From the NCBI RefSeq assembly GCF_030123505.1, contig NZ_CP126115.1, positions 5,408,001 through 5,472,000 on the forward strand: DNA of 64,000 nt, written 5' to 3'. Below are positions 57,832-64,000 of the stretch, piece after piece. The stretch's first letter is position 1; each line of letters starts with the position of its first letter. The notes under the pieces were generated by a model. It made no database searches, was not told where the DNA came from, and saw nothing but the letters and a program-made list of their open reading frames with translations. A program made the position numbers and the translations under genes. The stretch comes from Neobacillus sp. YX16 (GTDB lineage Bacteria; Bacillota; Bacilli; Bacillales; Cytobacillaceae).

Positions 57832-57858
57832 GACGATTCAACAAATATAGAGGTTACA
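57832..57858 (-). promoter_or_regulatory. ECF-type autoregulatory promoter
   Basis: On the minus strand TGTAAC (57858-57853), a 17-bp spacer, then CGTC (57835-57832). This resembles the -35 AAC and -10 CGTC of Bacillus ECF sigma promoters and lies 28 bp before the sigma start codon. Confidence 0.7.
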
Positions 57859-57981
57859 AAAATCGTTAAAGCCATCTAACCTCAAATATATCACGTTTAC
57901 ATGCTGCTCTTTACTATGGAATTCAAGTTGAAAAGCCTGTTTACCGAGGATAAAATGAAACTTAGGAATGGGGGAGGATTT

Positions 57982-58659
57982 ATGTTAAATTCAACAAAAA
58001 GTGTCATCGAGAAATTAAATTTCAGTAAATATCCATCAAAGCTTATTCTTAATGTACCGGAAGATATTGAAGAGTTTGAGGCGTTAGAGTATGACTCTTC
58101 TATTAAAAAGGCTCAATATGACCTGATTTTTGTCTTTATTTTCAAATTAGAAGATTTTCAAACGTACTTACAAGAAGCAGTCGAAAAGCAACTAGTAATG
58201 AAAAACGGCTATATCTACTTCGCCTACCCGAAGAAAGGTAATCCTAAATATCCGGAATACATAGAGCGTGACAGTATTTATACGGAAAAACATTATGATG
58301 AAGAAGGCTATTATCGTGGAAGCAGCTTAAAGTTTTCTCGCATGGTGAGTTTCAATGAGGTATTCACAGTGATTGGCCTGAAGTCAGCACCAAAGAAAAC
58401 AAAAAACACGACAAGCTCAAAAAATAGCCAGTGTGTGGATGACTACATCATCAACATTGAGGATATCCGAAATTACTTAGGTAAAAATAGAGATGTATTA
58501 AAAATATACAACGAATTAACACCAGGCTACCAAAAAGACTGGGCGCGTTATGTCTACAGCGCAAAAAGAAAAGAAACCCAAGAAAAACGCCTCCTCGAAA
58601 TGGAAACCGTACTAGCAGAAGGCTACAAAACCATGGACCTCTATCGCAGAAGGAAATAA
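57982..58659 (+). CDS. YdeI/OmpD-associated-like protein
   Basis: 225 aa with ATG start behind GGGGGAGG; a start 27 codons earlier lacks a ribosome site. The N-terminal half (SVIEKLNFSKYPSKLILNVPEDI) resembles the DUF3052-like part often found with this family, and the C-terminus LTPGYQKDWARYVYSAKRKETQEKRL carries the YdeI/OmpD helical motif. It is likely cytoplasmic. Relatives are reported in bacteriocin protection or have no known role. It ends 16 bp before a perfect palindromic repeat. Confidence 0.75.
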   Translation: MLNSTKSVIEKLNFSKYPSKLILNVPEDIEEFEALEYDSSIKKAQYDLIFVFIFKLEDFQTYLQEAVEKQLVMKNGYIYFAYPKKGNPKYPEYIERDSIYTEKHYDEEGYYRGSSLKFSRMVSFNEVFTVIGLKSAPKKTKNTTSSKNSQCVDDYIINIEDIRNYLGKNRDVLKIYNELTPGYQKDWARYVYSAKRKETQEKRLLEMETVLAEGYKTMDLYRRRK

Positions 58660-58675
58660 CTCAGTGAAAAATTTG

Positions 58676-58722
58676 GTGCCTGTCACCACTCGTGGACAGT
58701 GTCCACGAGTGGTGACAGGCAC
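58676..58722. repeat. Perfect 23-bp inverted repeat of the GGTGACAGGCACC family
   Basis: Arms 58676-58698 and 58700-58722 are exact complements around one base. The centre is GTGGACA-G-TGTCCAC, flanked by CACTCG/CGAGTG, then GTGCCTGTCAC/GTGACAGGCAC. It lies in the convergent gap between a plus-strand gene and nhaK. It has no long T-run. Confidence 0.88.
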
Positions 58723-58754
58723 TGTTTATACATCACTGTATATTTTCCTACACC

Positions 58755-60788
58755 TTATTCTACGTGTTCGTATAGGGTGATGCTTTCGTTGTAGTTGATG
58801 AATCGGCGCAGTTCTTTTGCTTGGTCTCGGTTAATTTCACCTGCTTCGAACATGCTGCGGATTTGGGCTCGTTCGATGTCCATGACTTTGAGCCGCAGTT
58901 CTTCTTTTTGTTCTTCTCTTTTTTCGTTGAATTCGGCGGTTGGGGTTTTTAGAACATTGATCATTCGTTTGTAGTCTAGAATCACAATGCTGACCATTTC
59001 TGTTCTTTCATTTTCTTTTGCATATTTTTCTAAACTGTCAAGAGCGGCCTGCAACGCTTTTAATTGGATGTCTTGCCCCATCCGCAATTTTGCAATTCTA
59101 GTCTCTCTGTCTCTAGGATACTGACCTCTGAACTTTTTCCAGCCTCTGATCATTTTACCAAGTAGATACAGAATTCCAAATTGAGCATTGTTCGACAGTG
59201 CCTCTTCTCGGTAGTCAAGGGACTTTTCGAATGACTCAAACACGTTTTGATCCATGCCGCCTTTATCCATTTCTTCGTGGATATATCTTCGCTCTGCTTT
59301 TAACGCCAATAACCTGATTTCTCTTAATTTTTGTTGATAGTGATTGATGTCTCGTTCATCCGAAGTAGGTACTGGTTTAAACCGCTGAAACATCACCTTA
59401 TACTCCCCAATGAGCTCATACGCTACGGCTTCGTTTTCCTCATTCATTTCAAGGTGGAGTTTTTTAATCGCGGATAGCATAAGCTTTTTCTTAGCTTCAT
59501 TTATATCTATCTCATCCTCAATTTCTCCCTCAACTTCTTCTTCCTTACTTAATAGTGGTAAAAACACCGTTGCAGCTAGTAAGGTAAACAAAATCACACC
59601 TGCTGCTATAAAAAGAATCAAGGACCTCTCTGGAAACACCGCTCCACTCATGATGACGTATGGAATGGAAAGTACTCCAGCCATGGTCACAGCACCACGA
59701 ACCCCTGTTAAACTAGTGACCAACGTAGTTTTGCTGTTTGGCTTATCTCCCTGTTTACTTTTCACAAAGTGATACTCATATGTAGAAAAAAGATACGACC
59801 ATAAATAGCGAATTCCCAAGATAACCATTCCAATCGCCAGCACATAGCCAATGATTAGCCAATTTCCATAATTGGGGTTCGCGACGGTCTCCATCATTGA
59901 GAAAGGAATATTTAGTCCTAATAGAAGAAAAACAATCCCATTTAACACAAATAAAATAATCGACCAGATATTTTCTGTCAGTACTTGCTCCTCCGCTGAC
60001 AATGCTTCTGTTCTTTCTTTTACCAATGCATGAACAATTCCAGCTACGACCACCGCGATTACGCCAGATGCATGCAAAAGCTCCTCGGTAATGATAAAAA
60101 TAACGAACGGGGTCATAATCTGTAGTAACGAATGGAAGGTAACATCGTTAATTCCTTGTTTGCGTAAGATAAATCGTATCCATGTAACAAGTACCCCTAG
60201 TAAAAATCCTAATAATGCCCCTGCTAAAAACATATAGGTAAAATCAAAGACTGCCTCTATTAGCGAAAAATAACCTGTCACCACAGCTGCTACGGCATAA
60301 TTAAACGCAACCAGGCCTGATGCATCATTGATCAGTGATTCTCCTCTAACCAGATGCAAGACCTTTTCGGGAATTCGAATCCGTTTCGCAATCCCATTTA
60401 CTGCTACAGGATCTGTTGGTGATAGAATTGCTGCTAAAGCAAAGGCAGCCGCCAAAGGAATATTTGGAATTAGCCAGTGAATAAAATACCCTCCGCCAAT
60501 CGTAGTTAATAGAACAAGAATAATGGCATTACCAAAGATAGGGGCCCTCATCCTCCACAATTCTTCGCGTGGAAAATGCCGCCCATCGTTGTACAAAAGT
60601 GGAGCGACAAAAAGTAACAAAAACCACTCGGTCTCGATTTCAAGTGAAATATCACGAAATAATAGGGCAATCAAAATCCCAAACCCGATTTGAGTCAAGG
60701 CCGTTGGAATCGAAGGCAGGTAATGGCTAATGATATTTGAAATCAATAAACCAACAATCAACAATAAAACACTCATCAATAAATCCAT
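58755..60788 (-). CDS. nhaK: Na+/H+ (or monovalent cation/H+) antiporter, NhaK-like CPA1 family
   Basis: 677 aa. About 12-13 helices fill residues 1-410; ILSPTDPVAVNGIAKR near 115-130 and GESLINDASGLVAFN near 148-162 (with the ND pair of the CPA1 core) are diagnostic, plus TSLTGVRGAVTMAGVLSIP near 355. A hydrophilic regulatory tail of about 260 residues follows. Length and layout match B. subtilis NhaK (YvgP). It exchanges internal Na+, K+ or Li+ for protons in salt and pH homeostasis. Confidence 0.9.
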   Translation of the reverse strand: MDLLMSVLLLIVGLLISNIISHYLPSIPTALTQIGFGILIALLFRDISLEIETEWFLLLFVAPLLYNDGRHFPREELWRMRAPIFGNAIILVLLTTIGGGYFIHWLIPNIPLAAAFALAAILSPTDPVAVNGIAKRIRIPEKVLHLVRGESLINDASGLVAFNYAVAAVVTGYFSLIEAVFDFTYMFLAGALLGFLLGVLVTWIRFILRKQGINDVTFHSLLQIMTPFVIFIITEELLHASGVIAVVVAGIVHALVKERTEALSAEEQVLTENIWSIILFVLNGIVFLLLGLNIPFSMMETVANPNYGNWLIIGYVLAIGMVILGIRYLWSYLFSTYEYHFVKSKQGDKPNSKTTLVTSLTGVRGAVTMAGVLSIPYVIMSGAVFPERSLILFIAAGVILFTLLAATVFLPLLSKEEEVEGEIEDEIDINEAKKKLMLSAIKKLHLEMNEENEAVAYELIGEYKVMFQRFKPVPTSDERDINHYQQKLREIRLLALKAERRYIHEEMDKGGMDQNVFESFEKSLDYREEALSNNAQFGILYLLGKMIRGWKKFRGQYPRDRETRIAKLRMGQDIQLKALQAALDSLEKYAKENERTEMVSIVILDYKRMINVLKTPTAEFNEKREEQKEELRLKVMDIERAQIRSMFEAGEINRDQAKELRRFINYNESITLYEHVE

Positions 60789-60814
60789 TTATGCTCTCCC
60801 TTATGAAGTAAATT

Positions 60815-61264
60815 CTATGCTTCCTCTTCCTCTGTTTCTTTTGCCTCTATCACTTCTTCTGATTCTTCTTCCTGTTCCTTTTCTGCCTTGATTCTTGTGA
60901 TTTCTTCGTTTAGCTGTTCAAACGCATTAAGTCTATGATTCGCACTGGCCAATAAATCATCAATGATTATGATAAATTTTTCATAGGGCACACCATTCTC
61001 GCTGCAGCCTGTAATCATTTTGAGTAAGTCTTTTTCATATAAATGATAGCGTTCTTTAAAGGTTTTCGAATCCATGGTTAGAAAATACTCATCATCGACG
61101 ACAAATTCGTTAAACACTTTTTTTGTTAAACGCCTTTTGGTTACTTCTATATCTTGTTTATCCTTTTCATTGTCGTAGTGAGCTTCATCCTCATACTCAG
61201 AACAAAGCGTGTCATAGATTTTTTCCAGCAGTTCGGTCGGATTTAAATACTTTAACTCTTCCAC
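60815..61264 (-). CDS. Hypothetical protein with acidic coiled-coil tail
   Basis: 149 aa from a GTG with AGGGAGGG upstream; a longer ATG reading has no ribosome site. The N-terminal part VEELKYLNPTELLEKIYDTLC is helical; the middle DDEYFLTMDSKTFKERYHLYEKDLL has no known motif. The last 40 residues (ITRIKAEKEQEEESEEVIEAKE) are highly charged and probably coiled. It is 27 bp upstream of the antiporter gene on the same strand, so the two are probably co-transcribed and it could modulate the antiporter (inference). Confidence 0.65.
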   Translation of the reverse strand: MEELKYLNPTELLEKIYDTLCSEYEDEAHYDNEKDKQDIEVTKRRLTKKVFNEFVVDDEYFLTMDSKTFKERYHLYEKDLLKMITGCSENGVPYEKFIIIIDDLLASANHRLNAFEQLNEEITRIKAEKEQEEESEEVIEAKETEEEEA

Positions 61265-61324
61265 AAAATCCCTCCCTTTATTTATTTTTGCCCAAAAAAG
61301 GTATTTTTCGTCACCCATAACAAA

Positions 61325-61352
61325 AAAGCACACGCTAATCCGCGTGTACTTT
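61325..61352 (-). terminator. Terminator of the 46-aa gene
   Basis: AAAGCACACGC...GCGTGTACTTT imperfect stem with a T-run (TTTTTTG) on the minus strand. Confidence 0.7.
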
Positions 61353-61385
61353 AAAGAATGCTATTGAAATATAGATGGATTGACT

Positions 61386-61526
61386 TTAAGATACTTGGTT
61401 TGCAAGTATCGTTACCAAAGCACTTAGTATAATCGTGCCAATCATAATATTAATATAAAGTAGGTTTTTCTTCATTTTTTTCTTTCGCATTGATTCTTCA
61501 GGTGTCATCCACATACTTTTTGCCAC
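61386..61526 (-). CDS. 46-aa single-helix membrane peptide
   Basis: A GTG start with AAGGGG upstream opens a 47-codon frame. The product has a basic middle (MRKKKMKKN, residues 13-21) and one hydrophobic helix (LLYINIMIGTIILSALVTIL, 22-41). The gene is followed by a terminator. It has a clear ribosome site and good coding appearance, but no recognised family. Confidence 0.6.
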   Translation of the reverse strand: MAKSMWMTPEESMRKKKMKKNLLYINIMIGTIILSALVTILANQVS

Positions 61527-61636
61527 AACTATTACCCCTTTACACCTTCTAGCTAGTTATAAATGTATTAATAGTAATAACCCATTTATATATTATACAA
61601 GAATAATAGATGGCGCCAATAATCATAAAAAGGATC

Positions 61637-62266
61637 TTATATAGCTTGAACTTCTTGCCCACTTTTCTCTTTTTTGAATGAAAGCTTTGGGCTTAAAAGG
61701 CTGACTACGAAAAAGATAATAGTCAGAATCAGCACCCAAGTCCAGATTTGTTGGACTGCTGGTGTATTCCAGACGCCTAAAAAGTAAAGCATGGCTGGAA
61801 TCGTAAGTGTTACCCAAGATAGTACAATGGCTACTATACCAACATAGCCATCAATTTTCTTATTAAGCGAACCTGTTAAAAAGAATAGCAGCCATAAGAA
61901 TGCCCACAGTCCCCATGTTAATGCATTGACAACATCGTGAAATTGGATTAAAGAGATAACCGTGTACACAACGGCAATGATGGAAACCCATAAGCTAAAC
62001 CAGCCGAGGCCGTTTCCTTCAAGTCCCTTCACAGAGGTAACCCCGACGTATAGGTAGGTTAAACCAAATAGAAAGATAGCAGCACTATTATATAAATCCC
62101 AATTACCTTGACTAGAAGTCATGAGTAAATAAAACGGATTAATGATTTGAATAACTCCGACGAAAAGATTAAAATACCCAACTGCTTTGGCATCTGCCTT
62201 CCCTAAGAGCATTAGACCATTTAGAAAAAGAACAGCACCTGATAAAAATAAACCAACAAAACTCAT
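61637..62266 (-). CDS. AmiS/UreI-family membrane channel
   Basis: 209 aa with six predicted helices. The opening MSFVGLFLSGAVLFLNGLMLLGKADAKAVGYFNLFVG and the QIINPFYLL, NSAAIFLFGLTYLYVG and GWFSLWVSI segments follow the AmiS/UreI family. The family includes acid-gated urea channels and short-chain amide transporters. No urease or amidase lies here, so the cargo is uncertain. Single gene, ATG behind a GGGGAAAG-type site. Confidence 0.85.
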   Translation of the reverse strand: MSFVGLFLSGAVLFLNGLMLLGKADAKAVGYFNLFVGVIQIINPFYLLMTSSQGNWDLYNSAAIFLFGLTYLYVGVTSVKGLEGNGLGWFSLWVSIIAVVYTVISLIQFHDVVNALTWGLWAFLWLLFFLTGSLNKKIDGYVGIVAIVLSWVTLTIPAMLYFLGVWNTPAVQQIWTWVLILTIIFFVVSLLSPKLSFKKEKSGQEVQAI

Positions 62267-62479
62267 AGTAATCGCTGTGAAAACTGACCTTTCACAACTT
62301 TCCCCTCCTTTAAAATAGAAAAAGCACTTTCCCTTCTCCTACAAGAAAAGAAATTGCCCTCTTAAAAAATATCGTAATATAATACCTGTACACCAATATA
62401 GCATATATAGTGAACAAAAGTTAAGGAAGGTTTGAACAAAGTGTAAATTAAGTTTTTTCCATATTCACCATAAGCGACC

Positions 62480-62508
62480 AAAAAAACTGCCCCATTGCTG
62501 AGGCAGTT
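62480..62508 (-). terminator. mupG terminator
   Basis: AACTGCC(C)CA/TGAGGCAGTT stem with loop TTGC followed by TTTTTT on the minus strand. Confidence 0.85.
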
Positions 62509-62510
62509 CG

Positions 62511-63518
62511 TTAAACATGTATTAATTTTACTTTTTGACCAGGTTTGAGATAGGAAAGAAGCAGCCAATCGTCTTCCACGACTCTCCCCACTACATTTAC
62601 CCGCTCATCGGCAGGCAAGTCCCAAAGCGTGATTTGTACCTCACCTCGGTACCGTCCATAGCGGTCATTATCTATCGTAATCGAACCAGTTAATCGAGCC
62701 TCGGTATTCATAGGTGGAATGGAACCCTCACTTCTCGTGTCCATGAACCTAAGTACATCACGAGATAAATCAGGACGGAGCCTGAACTCCCCTTCTTGAT
62801 ACCCTTCGATTCGAACCTCTACACAATGATGTTCATCAAACTCGATTAATTTCCGAAGAAGTTCTTCACTTACCTCTGGGTCGCCGATATAAACATCCTC
62901 GATACCATAATGGAACAATTCCAATGCTGACATAAATGAATCGAGATCACGATGCTCCTCTAAGGTCGGCAGTCCTTCAAACAACGGTCCACGTTTCTCC
63001 CCGTCACCTGGAATATAAGCACTCACTGCAATGCCATACTTTTTAAAAAGTTCATTTTGCTTTTGAAAAAACATATCCGATAATCCAGTGTCTCTTCTCG
63101 GATAGAAATTATGCCAAGCTAAAAGCTGATTCGCTTTTAACCCGCCTTCTAAAAGTGCCTGCACATCTTCCTCAAAGATAATACTGGCATTCAGTGCAAG
63201 CTTAAACTCTTTTGCAAGATTTAAAATCATTTCATTTTCAAAAAAGTCATCAAGTCTGAGGCCGCTGACCCCAAGTGATTTTAACGCAAACAAGCTGTCT
63301 AATCCCAAGTGTCCAGGTGTTTTTAATGACACATCGGCATAAACTTCTATCCCTGCATCCTTCGCACACTGTAGCAGCTTCATCGCACGACCCGCTAGAT
63401 CACCAGATTCTTCAGGAATATGAAGCGAGGTAAACGCTCGCTTCACACCCATTTTTCCAGCAAGTTCAATCCGTTCTTCTGCTAAAGGATCATTCAGATA
63501 GAAGGAAATACCGATCAA
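62511..63518 (-). CDS. mupG: 6-phospho-N-acetylmuramidase, MupG family (DUF871)
   Basis: 335 aa. An N-terminal TIM barrel (residues 1-235: GISFYLNDPLAEERIELA, LRLDDFFENEMI near 85-97, LLAWHNFYPRRDTGLS near 130-146) is followed by a beta-rich C-terminal domain. This is the MupG layout, known to cleave the MurNAc-6-phosphate-GlcNAc disaccharide made by the MurP PTS. TTG start overlaps the stop of the PTS gene (TTGA). The pair indicates peptidoglycan turnover recycling; MurQ/MurR would be expected past the window edge. Confidence 0.9.
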   Translation of the reverse strand: MIGISFYLNDPLAEERIELAGKMGVKRAFTSLHIPEESGDLAGRAMKLLQCAKDAGIEVYADVSLKTPGHLGLDSLFALKSLGVSGLRLDDFFENEMILNLAKEFKLALNASIIFEEDVQALLEGGLKANQLLAWHNFYPRRDTGLSDMFFQKQNELFKKYGIAVSAYIPGDGEKRGPLFEGLPTLEEHRDLDSFMSALELFHYGIEDVYIGDPEVSEELLRKLIEFDEHHCVEVRIEGYQEGEFRLRPDLSRDVLRFMDTRSEGSIPPMNTEARLTGSITIDNDRYGRYRGEVQITLWDLPADERVNVVGRVVEDDWLLLSYLKPGQKVKLIHV

Positions 63519-64000
63519 TCAAATTCACCAGCCATATCATCATTGAAACCGAATAGGTACGTGAACAAGAATCCTGCGCCATAGGCAATTAATACCCCTA
63601 CTAAATAAAGGAGAACTTGACCAGTTACAACTAGGAACGCTAGTGGCAAACCAGATACTCCGATTGCGACTGTTGCGATTCCAAATGCTGCTTGGAACGC
63701 ACCGCCGACACCAGCACCTAAACATGCTGTTAAGAACGGACGACCTAATGGAAGCGTAACACCGAAGATTAACGGCTCACCGATTCCAAGAATACCTGCT
63801 GGCAGACCACCGCCAATGGCTCTTTTTAAGCGAGTTTTCTTTGTTTTAAGATAGATGGCAAACGCTGCACCTACTTGCCCTGCTCCACCCATAGCTAAGA
63901 TTGGTAGAAGCGGGTCATCACCAATTGTATTAATTAACTCTAAATGGATCGGTGTTAAACCTTGGTGTAATCCAGTGACAACTAATGGAAGGAAGGTTGC
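63515..64000 (-). CDS. murP: PTS EIIC component (MurP-like), 3' part only
   Basis: The last 161 codons of a sugar PTS permease; the start is off the right edge. EIIC marks are visible: LHQGLTPIHLELINTIGDDPLLPILAMGGAGQVGAA, IGGGLPAGILGIGEPLIFGVTLPL and a hydrophobic end. The NDDMAGEFD C-terminus has no EIIA domain. It overlaps mupG by 3 bp, so MurNAc or MurNAc-GlcNAc is the probable substrate. A close sucrose or trehalose PTS is possible from fold alone, but the neighbour argues for MurP. Confidence 0.85.
   Translation of the reverse strand, partial: ATFLPLVVTGLHQGLTPIHLELINTIGDDPLLPILAMGGAGQVGAAFAIYLKTKKTRLKRAIGGGLPAGILGIGEPLIFGVTLPLGRPFLTACLGAGVGGAFQAAFGIATVAIGVSGLPLAFLVVTGQVLLYLVGVLIAYGAGFLFTYLFGFNDDMAGEFD

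Overview
The window is chromosomal DNA from a low-GC, Gram-positive, spore-former-type bacterium, most likely a Bacillaceae member (Bacillus/Neobacillus-like; species not determinable by eye). The basis is AGGAGG-type ribosome sites, frequent GTG/TTG starts, CcpA-type cre boxes, YesM/YesN sensor pairs, an AdeR-ald-alr alanine block like that of B. subtilis, an NhaK-type antiporter and MurP-MupG. No rRNA, tRNA, phage, transposase or CRISPR was recognised. Most genes lie on the minus strand.

Region 1 (1-17,077, minus) is a beta-galactoside-type utilisation locus. In transcription order it holds a sugar-binding lipoprotein, two ABC permeases, a GH2 beta-galactosidase, an (alpha/alpha)6 glycoside hydrolase, an EamA transporter, a LacI regulator, a YesM/YesN pair, a second sugar-binding lipoprotein, an SDR dehydrogenase and a divergent GcvPA/GcvPB-like pair that runs off the left edge. 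A GC-rich dispersed repeat and a perfect stem-loop separate the first binding protein from its permeases.

Region 2 (17,400-20,290) has a DoxX membrane protein, whose near-identical copy with the same 5' region and terminator lies at 41,636, and an ABC-2 drug/lipid-type exporter pair.

Region 3 (20,291-31,924) is a DeoR-linked carbohydrate locus. The minus strand carries a TIM-barrel isomerase, a second isomerase broken by two stop codons, an MFS importer, DhaK, DhaL, a DapA-family lyase, a DhnA-type aldolase, an intact isomerase and a TpiA-like isomerase. The plus strand carries an RpiB-like isomerase and GlpX. The set fits catabolism of a four-carbon keto-sugar to erythrose 4-phosphate, possibly continuing by aldol condensation and bisphosphatase to sedoheptulose 7-phosphate (inference). 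TTTTCRTTTG-like sites sit in its promoter regions.

Region 4 (32,000-41,600) has alanine uptake and use (AlaP, AdeR, Ald, Alr), a YdjM-type membrane protein, an S9 peptidase and an APH-type kinase.

Region 5 (41,636-54,618) is a fructan/fructoside locus: Lpl-type ABC importer, intracellular GH32 and fructokinase. A NERD protein, a 52-bp tandem hairpin array and a sensor kinase/regulator/anchored binding-protein trio follow. The trio may sense the same sugar.

Region 6 (54,800-64,000) has an aldo/keto reductase, a tiny lipoprotein, an ECF sigma/anti-sigma pair with a self-type promoter, a YdeI-like protein, an NhaK-like antiporter, small unknown proteins, an AmiS/UreI-like channel, and MupG with the end of a MurP-like PTS permease for MurNAc recycling.
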